A DNA stretch of 64,000 nt, taken from NCBI RefSeq assembly GCF_900120195.1, contig NZ_LT635539.1:2451441-2515440 (forward strand), given 5' to 3'. Numbering within the stretch: position 1 is the stretch's first letter; the number at the start of each line of letters is the position of its first letter. The stretch is from Blautia sp. Marseille-P3087 (GTDB lineage Bacteria; Bacillota; Clostridia; Lachnospirales; Lachnospiraceae). The notes below the pieces were generated by a model. It made no database searches. It worked only from the letters and a program-made list of their open reading frames with translations, and had not been told where the DNA came from. This document shows positions 41,833 to 50,380 of the stretch, in pieces. The position numbers were made by a program, and so were the translations under genes.

Positions 41833-43664
41833 AAAATATTACAGACAGTCATAAAATGGGAGGTGCGCACAGGCACCTCCTTATATTTCTTTTGTAGCCG
41901 TTCATTCATATATTTCTGAAGCACCGGGAATTGAACCGGTCCGATCTCAAGCAGATTCTGGTGAAAAGCTTTCAGATTAAAATCATCACCCAGAGTATCT
42001 TTCCATTCTTTTTTCAGATCAAGGAAATTAAGACATCCCCAGCAATATTTCTGGTAATTAGCAGGAGTTTCTACGATGTACTGAAAAATTTCAGATACAA
42101 CGTGGGCATCTGTGATCCCGAAAAACTGAAGGAGACGGGCTGCCTGTGTTTCGTCCCATCCATAATAATGTATGCCGATATCAAGAAGTGAATAGAGGCA
42201 CAGATTGATTCGGCGGTTCAGCGCAATCAGCCTTGTATAATCGGTGGCAGCAGGATCATCGAGATCACGGGCAGCATACTGATAACCGTAAGATTCAATA
42301 TAGGTGGCCCACCCTTCCACATAACCGGAAGAGGTGATCAGCGTCCGGATATCAGCAGGAGAGGTCTTGAGGAAATAGATGGTCTGATAAAGGTGTCCCG
42401 GAAATCCTTCATGCGAAAGCGTGGCAAAAAGTTCCAGATTTGAAGTCTGATCAGCAGGATTTATGTAAATGATATTTGGTGATCCGGTGTCAAGCGGCGG
42501 TGTCAGATAGAAGGCCGGACTCAAATAATTTTCCATGGATTTGTGTACGTAGCGTGTTTCAAATTCTGTCTCCGGCAGCTCGGGAAAATCATCGGCTATC
42601 CGTTTATGCAGAACTTCCAGCATCTGTGCAGGTTTGCTTTCCGGAAGATCCAGAGAACTTTTCATTTTTCGAAGGAGAGAAGGCTGTTCTTTCAGCATTT
42701 GCTGAACCAGTTTCATATCCGCACTGATCTGTTCGGTGAGTCGGTTCTGCATATCTTTGACGGCCGTCCAGGAGCCCACCTGACTGCGGAGCAGATACAG
42801 ATAATACTCTTTTCCTTTCTGCATATGTGCAAGTCCCTGGCTGGGACGACCGGAACCTCGCTGGGTGAGAAGCCCCTGGATCAGCTTCTGGTAAGCCGGG
42901 ATTACTGTATTCAGAAGGATTTCTTTGTGTCGGGAATTTAAAGTTTTCTGTTCCGCCTCGGAAATTGTACCAAACGCTTTTAATTTGTCGGCAAAAACTT
43001 CCAGCATGTAGTTGGAATCCGGTTCTTTTATAAAAGCCTGACACTGATTGACGATGCGCTTTAGTGTTGCATCACTCATAAAATAACCGGCATCTGCTTT
43101 TTGACGCTCAAAATCCAGAATACTCTCAAAATAAGCGGGTACGGAAGTGAGGAGATTGAGGTAATCTGCAATGTCCTGTTCCTGATAAAATGTATATTCT
43201 GCAAGCAGGACAGGAAGCTGTGCCTGTATGCCAAGACTGGGGCTTAAGTATTCTTCCAGAAGATAAAAGCCGGTGGAACGTTGCTGAGTTTTATAATACA
43301 AAAGGAGCATATCAAGAGTGATCTGATTTGCCTCAGAGAGCTTAGATGGATCAAATGCCTGGAGCTTTTTTATAATTTCCTCATACCGGGCAATACTATT
43401 GTCATCTGGAGCGGAAACTGTGCCAAGCGTTGGAGCGGGCCGTGTGATCTGCTGTTTTTCCGGATAGGCAATGGAATAGTGGAGATTCAGCATATTTCCG
43501 GAGACTTCTTCACGAAACAGACGATCCGTGTAAGCCTGAAAGGAGCGGTCAGCAGAGCTTCCGCCGGCATTGAGATGACCGAAAACTGATCCAATGAGAA
43601 AAACCACACACAAAGCACAGATGATCAGAATGCTGGAAGGATTTTTGCGAAAAGATATATGCAT
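41829..43664 (-). CDS. DUF885-family membrane-anchored metallopeptidase-like protein
   Basis: 611 residues. N-terminal signal/anchor helix ~12-32 ('SILIICALCVVFLIGSVFGHL'). The core shows the DUF885 zinc pattern 'LSHEGFPGHLYQTIYF' (HExxxxH), 'SGYVEGWATYIESYGY' with a likely third ligand Glu, and 'YTRLIALNRRINLCLYSLLDIGIHYYGWDETQAARLL'. The family is distantly related to thermolysin-like/M32-type peptidases; substrate unknown. The final ~10 codons run through the terminator hairpin of the opposite marR gene. Confidence 0.85.
   Translation of the reverse strand: MHISFRKNPSSILIICALCVVFLIGSVFGHLNAGGSSADRSFQAYTDRLFREEVSGNMLNLHYSIAYPEKQQITRPAPTLGTVSAPDDNSIARYEEIIKKLQAFDPSKLSEANQITLDMLLLYYKTQQRSTGFYLLEEYLSPSLGIQAQLPVLLAEYTFYQEQDIADYLNLLTSVPAYFESILDFERQKADAGYFMSDATLKRIVNQCQAFIKEPDSNYMLEVFADKLKAFGTISEAEQKTLNSRHKEILLNTVIPAYQKLIQGLLTQRGSGRPSQGLAHMQKGKEYYLYLLRSQVGSWTAVKDMQNRLTEQISADMKLVQQMLKEQPSLLRKMKSSLDLPESKPAQMLEVLHKRIADDFPELPETEFETRYVHKSMENYLSPAFYLTPPLDTGSPNIIYINPADQTSNLELFATLSHEGFPGHLYQTIYFLKTSPADIRTLITSSGYVEGWATYIESYGYQYAARDLDDPAATDYTRLIALNRRINLCLYSLLDIGIHYYGWDETQAARLLQFFGITDAHVVSEIFQYIVETPANYQKYCWGCLNFLDLKKEWKDTLGDDFNLKAFHQNLLEIGPVQFPVLQKYMNERLQKKYKEVPVRTSHFMTVCNIF
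41859..41887 (+). terminator. Terminator of marR, embedded in the DUF885 coding end
   Basis: GGAGGTGC / GCACCTCC, 6-nt loop, followed by TTATATTT. It lies inside the last codons of the opposite-strand DUF885 gene. Confidence 0.6.
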
Positions 43665-43699
43665 AAAAACCTCGGTGAGAGATGCTTTTTACTATTTTA

Positions 43700-43728
43700 T
43701 TGGAAAAAAAGGGATTGTATGCTAAACT
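43700..43728 (+). promoter_or_regulatory. Promoter of the thioredoxin reductase gene
   Basis: TTGGAA, 17-bp spacer, TAAACT with a TG extension. Its position rules out the in-frame ATG at 43732 as a normal start. Confidence 0.55.
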
Positions 43729-43764
43729 TAAATGGCAGCAACAGAGAAAGAGAGGCAGAATATC

Positions 43765-44685
43765 ATGGAAAATATATATGATCTGGCGATTCTGGGAGCA
43801 GGTCCGGCAGGGATCTGCGCAGCTATTTATGCGACAAGAGCAAAACTGAATACAATCTGGCTGGATAAGAAATTTGTGCAGGGCGGTCAGATTGTGGACA
43901 CATATGAAGTAGATAATTATCCGGGACTGCCGGGAATCACCGGTCTGGATCTCGGGGAAGCAATGGCAGGTCATGCAGAAAAACTGGGCATGAAACCGCA
44001 GCGGGAGACAGTTCGTTCTATCGAGGCAGAGCAGGGAATCAAAGTCATCCGAACGAAAAAAAATGAATACCGTGCCAGAGCAGTGATCATTGCCTGTGGG
44101 GCAACACACCGCCACCTTGGAATCCCGGGTGAAGAAGAACTGAGTGGCATGGGTGTTTCTTATTGTGCGACCTGTGATGCAGCATTTTTTCAGGACAGGA
44201 CGGTTGTCGTGGTCGGTGGCGGAAACGTGGCGGTGGAGGATGCAATTCTTCTTTCACGTACCTGTAAAAAGGTCTATCTGGTACACAGAAGAGATGAGCT
44301 TCGTGCGGAGAAAATCCTTCAGGAGAGTTTCTTTGCATGCAAAAATGTGGAGATCATCTGGGACAGCATTCCATTATCCATTGAGGGAACAGATAAAGTG
44401 GAAGCATTGAAGATCCAGAACAAAAAAACACAGGAAGAAAGTTTCATTGAAACAGATGGTGTGTTTATTGCAGTCGGAATCGTTCCGGGAACAGAGAAAT
44501 TCAAAGATCTGGTGAAATTGGACGAAGCGGGATATATTGTGGCAGGAGAGGATGGAATCACCAGTGAACCGGGAATCTTTGCAGCAGGTGATATACGTAC
44601 CAAAAATCTCCGCCAGGTCGTAACTGCAGTCGCAGACGGGGCGAACGCGGTGGCTTCGGTACAAAGATACCTTCTCGATAAATAG
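43765..44685 (+). CDS. trxB: Thioredoxin reductase-like NAD(P)H:disulfide oxidoreductase
   Basis: 306 residues from ATG 43765 (GAGAGG upstream). FAD site 'LAILGAGPAGICAAIYA', redox pair in 'YCATCDAAFF' (CATC), NAD(P) site 'VVVVGGGNVAVEDAIL', 'HRRDELRA', and C-terminal FAD motif 'GIFAAGDIRTKNLRQVVTAVADGA'. Full-length low-molecular-weight thioredoxin reductase. No trx gene adjacent, so the partner (thioredoxin or another redoxin) is not shown. Confidence 0.92.
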   Translation: MENIYDLAILGAGPAGICAAIYATRAKLNTIWLDKKFVQGGQIVDTYEVDNYPGLPGITGLDLGEAMAGHAEKLGMKPQRETVRSIEAEQGIKVIRTKKNEYRARAVIIACGATHRHLGIPGEEELSGMGVSYCATCDAAFFQDRTVVVVGGGNVAVEDAILLSRTCKKVYLVHRRDELRAEKILQESFFACKNVEIIWDSIPLSIEGTDKVEALKIQNKKTQEESFIETDGVFIAVGIVPGTEKFKDLVKLDEAGYIVAGEDGITSEPGIFAAGDIRTKNLRQVVTAVADGANAVASVQRYLLDK

Positions 44686-44703
44686 TTTGAGTAGTCAGGC
44701 AGT

Positions 44704-44748
44704 AAAGAGCTATAGTTTCTGCAATTTAACGGAACTGTAGCTCTTTTG
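44704..44748 (+). terminator. Intrinsic terminator of trxB
   Basis: AAAGAGCTATAGTTTC / GAACTGTAGCTCTTTT, 12-nt loop, T run. Confidence 0.85.
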
Positions 44749-44820
44749 TTTTGAAAAAAATGTCGAATAAAAACGAACAAATAGCAAATTGCACAAAGCT
44801 TGTCGAATAATGGGGGAAAA

Positions 44821-44921
44821 TGTGGATAACGCGAAAAATGGTGTAAAAGTTATCCACATCCTAAAAAGGTTGAAGAATCGTTATATTTGAGTTATGCACA
44901 AAGTTATCCACATTATCCACA
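44821..44921. promoter_or_regulatory. Cluster of DnaA boxes
   Basis: Within 101 bp: four perfect TTATCCACA boxes (44821-44829 reversed, 44850-44858, 44904-44912, 44913-44921) and one TTATGCACA (44892-44900, fits TTATNCACA). A related TGTGGAATAA follows at 44931-44940, and TGTCGAATAA occurs at 44761 and 44801. It lies in the convergent gap between trxB and the V-ATPase operon, with no gene inside. No dnaA, dnaN or rpmH is visible. Confidence 0.85.
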
Positions 44922-44940
44922 AAGAATCAATGTGGAATAA

Positions 44941-45120
44941 GTGATTTACATAAATAAATAAAAAACAAATGTTTTGGTTAATAATGATGAAATTAACAAA
45001 TTCGAAAAAAAGATAGAAAAATCTATTGACTTTTTCATAGTGAAAATATTATTAAATTTTGCTTTCAAAAGAAAAATTTTAAACTTTCAAACTTTAATTA
45101 TCAGATAATAATAGCAATTA
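44941..45120. other. AT-rich tract beside the DnaA-box cluster
   Basis: 180 bp that is overwhelmingly A/T with runs such as AAATTTT and TTTAAACTTT, directly adjoining the DnaA boxes as a DNA-unwinding element would. No ORF, promoter pair or terminator is evident before the V-ATPase terminator. Confidence 0.55.
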
Positions 45121-45154
45121 AAAAGTCCATCCGCGTAATTGCAGATGGACTTTT
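45120..45154 (-). terminator. Terminator of the V-type ATPase operon
   Basis: Minus strand AAAAGTCCATC / GATGGACTTTTT hairpin with a T run, 10 bp after the subunit D stop. Confidence 0.85.
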
Positions 45155-45163
45155 GTAAGTTGC

Positions 45164-45787
45164 TTAAGAAGTCTGTTTCATTCGTTTAATAACTTTCAGA
45201 CGTGTGAATTCTTCTCGCTCTTTTTCCTCAAGAGCATTCTGGATATCCTTTGTCAGTGCCTCGTATTTCGGAATCGTAATGTTCTTTAATGCGTTGGCAC
45301 GTTTCTGGGTCTTCTTGATGTTGGCTGCAAGACGGATCGCTGCGTTTTCGATGCCTGCGAGCTGGATGGAAAGCTCTTTTACCTTTTCGAAGGCGGCTTT
45401 TGCTTCATCCAGAGAAGCTTTTGTGCTGTAGTAGGCATAAGTCGGGGTGTTGGTAAGCTGCTTTTCATATTCGACGAGTGGAATTTCCGTACCCATAACG
45501 CTTCGTGTCTTGATCCGAATGGAATCCTCAAGAGGAACGGTGTAGGAAACCTGCTGTACAAAGGCAATACCCATTTCCATGTTGGCTTTCTGAAGGGCTG
45601 CATAGGCGGCACGGAAAGTCACATCGATCTGTGACTGGATATCCTTCGCCTGATCGATCAGCTCCATCATTTCGCGGATCAGGATATTTCTTTTTTTATC
45701 CATCAGCTCAAATCCCTGACGGGAGAGTGCGAGGGAATTCTTGGCAAGAATTAAATTTCCCTTGGTGGGGAAGGTATTTGGATCCAT
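45164..45787 (-). CDS. ntpD: V-type ATP synthase subunit D
   Basis: 207 residues, the long coiled-coil central stalk subunit: 'PTKGNLILAKNSLALSRQGFELMDKKRNILIREMMELI' at the N-terminus and 'RLAANIKKTQKRANALKNITIPKYEALTKDIQNALEEKEREEFTRLKVIKRMK' at the C-terminus. It turns inside the A3B3 head. Last gene of the nine-gene operon, 14 bp after ntpB. Confidence 0.95.
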   Translation of the reverse strand: MDPNTFPTKGNLILAKNSLALSRQGFELMDKKRNILIREMMELIDQAKDIQSQIDVTFRAAYAALQKANMEMGIAFVQQVSYTVPLEDSIRIKTRSVMGTEIPLVEYEKQLTNTPTYAYYSTKASLDEAKAAFEKVKELSIQLAGIENAAIRLAANIKKTQKRANALKNITIPKYEALTKDIQNALEEKEREEFTRLKVIKRMKQTS

Positions 45788-45801
45788 AAAGCCACCTCCC
45801 C

Positions 45802-47184
45802 TTAACGTACGGTTTCTTTATAGTACTTGTTCAGGATCTTTGTATCAATTCGGTCAAGTTCATCCTTCGGAAGAAGTCCGAGGAGTTCCCAGCCTTTGTC
45901 AAGTGTTTCTGTGATGCTGCGGTTTTCGGTTTCGGACTGTCCGACAAACTCTGCCTCGAAAGCTTTACCAAAAACAAGATAACGCTTGTCAATCGGGGAA
46001 AGTTCATCTTCACCGATAACGGAAGCAAGTGCTCTTGCATCGCCTACTTTTGCGTAGCAGGAGAAGAGCTGGTTTGCGACATCCTGATGGTCTTCACGTG
46101 TGAAGCCTTCACCGATACCATCCTTCATCAGTCGTGACAGAGAAGGAAGAACATTGATCGGTGGGTAGATTGCCTGTCCGTGAAGCTGACGGTCAAGAAC
46201 GATCTGGCCTTCAGTGATGTAACCGGTAAGGTCAGGAATCGGATGTGTGATGTCATCATTTGGCATGGTCAGAATCGGAATCTGTGTAACAGATCCGGTA
46301 CCTCCCTGTACGATTCCGGCACGCTCATACAGTGTTGCAAGTTCGCTGTAGAGATAACCCGGATAACCTTTACGGGAAGGAATCTCACCTTTCGAGGAGG
46401 AAACTTCACGCATCGCCTCGCAGAAGGAGGTGATATCGGTCAGGATAACAAGGATGTGCATGCCTTTTTCGAATGCCAGATATTCAGCTGCGGTAAGTGC
46501 AATCTTCGGAGTCAGAAGTCGTTCAACGACCGGGTCGTTTGCCAGATTCAAAAACATAACAACGTGGTCGGAAGCACCACTTTCTTCAAATGTACGGCGA
46601 AAAAATTCTGCGACATCGTATTTGACACCCATGGCAGCAAATACGATCGCGAAGTTTTCATCGGAGTCACTGCCGAGAGAAGCCTGCTGTACGATCTGTG
46701 CAGCCAGTTTGTCGTGCGGAAGACCGTTTCCTGAGAAGATAGGAAGCTTCTGTCCACGGATCAGGGTGGTCAGACCGTCGATTGCAGAAATACCTGTATT
46801 GATATAGTTTCGCGGATATTCACGTTTGACCGGATTCAGCGGAAGGCCATTGATATTGAGGCTTACTTCCGGGGTGATCTCGCCCAGTCCGTCGATCGGC
46901 TGGCCGATACCGTTGAAGGTTCGTCCGAGGATTTCCGGAGAGAGTCCGATCTCCATAGGATGACCGGTCAGACGTGTGTGGGTATTGCCGAGGGACATAT
47001 TATCTGTTCCCTCGAATACCTGAATAACTGCTTTGTCTTCATAAATTTCAATGATACGACCGATCTTCTGGGTTCCGTCGTCCATGCGGAATTCTACGAT
47101 TTCTTCGTAGGAAGCATTTTTGACACCTTCCAGAACTACGAGAGGGCCGTTTATTTCACTTAATCCTAAATATTCGATTGCCAT
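45802..47184 (-). CDS. ntpB: V-type ATP synthase subunit B
   Basis: 460 residues, full length. The non-catalytic nucleotide subunit: the P-loop position reads '[17 protein letters not shown]' without GKT, followed by '[16 protein letters not shown]', '[34 protein letters not shown]', '[18 protein letters not shown]'. It alternates with subunit A in the peripheral head. It follows ntpA after 17 bp. Confidence 0.97.
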   Translation of the reverse strand: MAIEYLGLSEINGPLVVLEGVKNASYEEIVEFRMDDGTQKIGRIIEIYEDKAVIQVFEGTDNMSLGNTHTRLTGHPMEIGLSPEILGRTFNGIGQPIDGLGEITPEVSLNINGLPLNPVKREYPRNYINTGISAIDGLTTLIRGQKLPIFSGNGLPHDKLAAQIVQQASLGSDSDENFAIVFAAMGVKYDVAEFFRRTFEESGASDHVVMFLNLANDPVVERLLTPKIALTAAEYLAFEKGMHILVILTDITSFCEAMREVSSSKGEIPSRKGYPGYLYSELATLYERAGIVQGGTGSVTQIPILTMPNDDITHPIPDLTGYITEGQIVLDRQLHGQAIYPPINVLPSLSRLMKDGIGEGFTREDHQDVANQLFSCYAKVGDARALASVIGEDELSPIDKRYLVFGKAFEAEFVGQSETENRSITETLDKGWELLGLLPKDELDRIDTKILNKYYKETVR

Positions 47185-47201
47185 AAATCTCGTTCCCCCT
47201 G

Positions 47202-48971
47202 TCAGCCGTTTTTCTCTAATACGTTGTTATAAAATTCATCGATGTCTTTCTGATACTGATCAAATCGGTCAAGCTGATCATTCGGAACATCATATTTGAT
47301 GGAAATGATACGTTCGAAGATGTTGTCTTCTTTCAGTACGGAAACCGGCATGCCGCGGTTGATGAGGGCTTTTGATTTCTCATACAGATACAGGATGATC
47401 TCCATCATCTTGAATTGTTTTTCCATTGGGACACAGGTGTCTTCCTGATGGAAGGCATTCTGCTGAAGGAATCCGAGTCGGATGACACGGGCAATCTCCA
47501 GCGTCAGTTTCTGATCATCCGGAAGAACGTCACTTCCGATCAGTTTTACGATCTCCATCAGAGAGCTTTCCTGATTGAGGATCGCCATGATCTGATTTCG
47601 GTCTGCTACAAATTTCGGTGATACGTGATCGCGGTACCATGGGGTCAGATCTTCGAGGTATTCACTGTAACTGGTCAGCCAGTGGATAGCCGGGAAGTGT
47701 CTTGCATAGGCAAGAGATTTATCAAGTCCCCAGAAGCAGCGGACAAAACGTTTGGTGTTCTGAGTAACTGGTTCGGAGAAGTCACCACCCTGTGGGGAAA
47801 CGGCACCGATGATAGATACGGAACCTTCTGTACCATTGAGGTTCTGCATCATGCCGGCACGCTCATAAAATGCGGAAAGCTTCGATGCAAGGTAAGCCGG
47901 GAAACCTTCCTCGGCAGGCATTTCTTCCAGACGTCCGGAGAGCTCACGGAGAGCTTCTGCCCAACGGGAGGTGGAGTCTGCCATGATCGCTACGTCATAA
48001 CCCATGTCACGGTAGTATTCTGCAAGTGTGACACCGGTATAAATGGATGCTTCACGTGCTGCAACAGGCATGTTGGATGTGTTGGCAATCAGCGTGGTAC
48101 GGTCCATCATAAGGTTACCGGATTTCGGGTCGATCAGTTTACTGAAATCTTCGAGAACCTGGGTCATTTCGTTTCCACGTTCTCCGCAGCCGATGTAAAT
48201 GATGATATCTGCATCGGACCATTTTGCAATCTGATGTTGTGTCATGGTTTTTCCTGTACCGAAACCGCCAGGAACGGCTGCTGTACCGCCCTTTGCAATC
48301 GGGAACAGGGTATCAAGGATACGCTGGCCGGTGACAAGCGGAACGCTTGCCGGATAACGTACATGAGTAGGTCTCGGAATACGGATCGGCCATTTCTGGG
48401 CGAGAGCGAGATCTCTGGTACTTCCGTCGCGGAGCTCAATGGTTACAATCGGCTCCAGAATAGTGTAATCTCCATCAGGAGCAGCTTTAATTACGGTACC
48501 TTCGGTAATATTCGGCGGTACCATGGATTTGTGGAGAATAGAAGCGGTTTCCTGTGTTTCGGCAATGACCGTGCCCGGACCTACGACATCTCCTTCTTTT
48601 ACAGTAATATGTGTGTGCCATTTTTTCTCTGTATCAAGAGAATCTACACTGACACCACGGGAAATATATTTTCCGGAAGTTTTTGCAATCTCTTCCAGAG
48701 GACGCTGGATACCATCAAAAATATTGTGGATGATACCCGGTCCGAGAAGTACGGAAATAGCATCGCCGGTACCGATAACGGTTTCGCCCGGACGAAGCCC
48801 TGTTGTTTCTTCGAATACCTGAATGGTAGTCATGCCTTTTTTCAGACCGATGACTTCGCCGACAAGATGATCTTTGCCAACATAGACCATTTCGGAAATC
48901 TTGAATCCGGAGTCACCCTTCAGATAGATAACAGGACCGTTGATGCCATAAATAATACCTGTTTTATTCAT
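47202..48971 (-). CDS. ntpA: V-type ATP synthase catalytic subunit A
   Basis: 589 residues. Walker A '[18 protein letters not shown]' , '[18 protein letters not shown]' with the catalytic Glu, Walker B '[18 protein letters not shown]', plus the ~90-residue non-homologous insertion typical of V-type A subunits. It hydrolyses or makes ATP in the cytosolic head. Its start overlaps the ntpE end by 8 bp. Confidence 0.97.
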   Translation of the reverse strand: MNKTGIIYGINGPVIYLKGDSGFKISEMVYVGKDHLVGEVIGLKKGMTTIQVFEETTGLRPGETVIGTGDAISVLLGPGIIHNIFDGIQRPLEEIAKTSGKYISRGVSVDSLDTEKKWHTHITVKEGDVVGPGTVIAETQETASILHKSMVPPNITEGTVIKAAPDGDYTILEPIVTIELRDGSTRDLALAQKWPIRIPRPTHVRYPASVPLVTGQRILDTLFPIAKGGTAAVPGGFGTGKTMTQHQIAKWSDADIIIYIGCGERGNEMTQVLEDFSKLIDPKSGNLMMDRTTLIANTSNMPVAAREASIYTGVTLAEYYRDMGYDVAIMADSTSRWAEALRELSGRLEEMPAEEGFPAYLASKLSAFYERAGMMQNLNGTEGSVSIIGAVSPQGGDFSEPVTQNTKRFVRCFWGLDKSLAYARHFPAIHWLTSYSEYLEDLTPWYRDHVSPKFVADRNQIMAILNQESSLMEIVKLIGSDVLPDDQKLTLEIARVIRLGFLQQNAFHQEDTCVPMEKQFKMMEIILYLYEKSKALINRGMPVSVLKEDNIFERIISIKYDVPNDQLDRFDQYQKDIDEFYNNVLEKNG

Positions 48972-49551
48972 GGGTCATTCCTCCGTCAAATTTGAATTCT
49001 TTGCGCATGGCATCGAGATTGGCTGCAAATGAATTGTCAATCAGGATATTTTTGTGCGGGATCTCTGCACGGATACCGCCGATGAAATCTTCTCCGGAGA
49101 CCTGAAGTGAAATGCCGGTCTTCTGAATAAGCGCATCCAGACGTTCCCTGTCAGTGCTGGAAAGAAAAATATGAATCTCATCATTTTCGGCAAAATCCTG
49201 TGCTTCTTTGATTTTCTGGCAAAGATATGTTTCATATTCGGAAGTTGACATAAAGTCTCTGATTTTGGTACTTACTTCGCCAAAAAGAGCTTCTTTCAGT
49301 TCTTCCTGCTTTTTGGACCAGTCTCTTTTGAGAGTGATCTGTTCGGCGGAAAGAGCTTTGTTGACTTCACGACGGACATGCTCTGTTTCGGCTTTTACTT
49401 CTGCTTCTGCATTCTGGCGGCTGAGCTGTCTGTGCTCTTCAAGCTTTTCGGAAAGCAGCTTTTTATGTTCCTGAATCGCCTGCGCTGCATCTTCACGGGC
49501 TTCTTCAAGGGAAACCTCATAAAAATGCTGCAGCTTTTCGTCAATTGTCAT
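48964..49551 (-). CDS. ntpE: V-type ATP synthase subunit E (peripheral stalk)
   Basis: 195 residues. N-terminal ~100 residues are a charged coiled coil ('EEAREDAAQAIQEHKKLLSEKLEEHRQLSRQNAEAEV'), and the C-terminal part is a globular head-binding domain ending 'KNILIDNSFAANLDAMRKEF'. It pairs with the G/H-type subunit to hold the head against the membrane part. Confidence 0.9.
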   Translation of the reverse strand: MTIDEKLQHFYEVSLEEAREDAAQAIQEHKKLLSEKLEEHRQLSRQNAEAEVKAETEHVRREVNKALSAEQITLKRDWSKKQEELKEALFGEVSTKIRDFMSTSEYETYLCQKIKEAQDFAENDEIHIFLSSTDRERLDALIQKTGISLQVSGEDFIGGIRAEIPHKNILIDNSFAANLDAMRKEFKFDGGMTHE

Positions 49552-49569
49552 GATAGTGTTACCTCCTGC

Positions 49570-49878
49570 CTACAATTTCAGTCCGATTGCTTCATTAACA
49601 TATGAAGTGATAAAATCCGGTTTACGGCCGGTTCCGTGTCTGTCAGGAATTTCAATGATCAGGGGCGTTTTGTGATGCAGACGGACTTCATCGATGATTT
49701 CGGGAAATTCTCTGCCGAATTTTTCGGTCAGAAGGATGATTCCGATCTCCTTATCGGAGATTGCCTGTTCGAGGGCGTTTTTCAGTTCGTTGCGTTCGTG
49801 AATGACAACACCCTCCACACCTGCCAGACGCATGCCTGTGTAGGTATCAATGTTATCACTGATCAAATACATTTTCAT
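49570..49878 (-). CDS. ntpG: V-type ATP synthase subunit F
   Basis: 102 residues with the CheY-like F-subunit fold: 'MKMYLISDNIDTYTGMRLAGVEG', 'IGIILLTEKFGREFPEIIDEVR', 'PLIIEIPDRHG'. Binds the D subunit in the rotor (called NtpG in Enterococcus, AtpF elsewhere). It lies between ntpK and ntpE. Confidence 0.93.
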   Translation of the reverse strand: MKMYLISDNIDTYTGMRLAGVEGVVIHERNELKNALEQAISDKEIGIILLTEKFGREFPEIIDEVRLHHKTPLIIEIPDRHGTGRKPDFITSYVNEAIGLKL

Positions 49879-49890
49879 AGGGAGTGCTCC

Positions 49891-50322
49891 TTAAAGCTTA
49901 CCAAGGATCATAAAGGAAATGATCAGACCATAAAGTGCGATACCTTCTGCCATAGCTACGAAGATAATGGATTTACCAAACAGTGAGCCGTCTTCGCTCA
50001 GTGCGCCAAGAGCTGCACTTGCGGAGCTTGCAACGGCGATACCGGAACCAAGACCGGAAATACCTGTAACAAGTGCTGCACCGAGATAACCAAGACCTGT
50101 AGCAAGTCCGTCAGCAGAAGAGCCGGCAGCCTGTACGCTTGCAGTACCTGCGAAGCTGACTACGGTTGCGACAAGAAGTACACCGAAGAACATAAAACAG
50201 TTGGCAATCAGAGATTTTTTGTAACGTTTTTTGCTCTTTTCACCGAGGAAAAAGTAACCAAAAGGTACGATAATGCTGAGAATCATTGCAATTGCAGTTG
50301 TAATCTGAATAATCATGTTCAT
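49891..50322 (-). CDS. ntpK: V-type ATP synthase subunit K (membrane ring)
   Basis: 143 residues with four hydrophobic helices. Only the second pair looks like a complete ion-carrying hairpin: 'GLGYLGAALVTGISGLGSGIAVASSASAALGALSEDG' and 'FVAMAEGIALYGLIISFMILG' with the conserved Glu. The first pair lacks an acidic residue and is joined by 'FLGEKSKKRYKKSL'. Thus the ring probably carries one ion site per four helices. Whether H+ or Na+ is moved cannot be settled here. Confidence 0.93.
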   Translation of the reverse strand: MNMIIQITTAIAMILSIIVPFGYFFLGEKSKKRYKKSLIANCFMFFGVLLVATVVSFAGTASVQAAGSSADGLATGLGYLGAALVTGISGLGSGIAVASSASAALGALSEDGSLFGKSIIFVAMAEGIALYGLIISFMILGKL

Positions 50323-50380
50323 GATAATATCCTCCTGATATAAAAATGTAGGTTTATTAGGTGGGCTTTGCCCGTATATT

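Noticed and set aside
44761-45120. Calling this the chromosomal oriC outright
   Set aside because: DnaA boxes and AT tract fit, but neither dnaA nor dnaN is near and the flanking genes converge; kept as a DnaA-box cluster.
47625-48995. 456-residue plus-strand frame
   Set aside because: Complete antisense of ntpA with no ribosome site; low-likelihood composition. The conserved gene is clearly on the minus strand.
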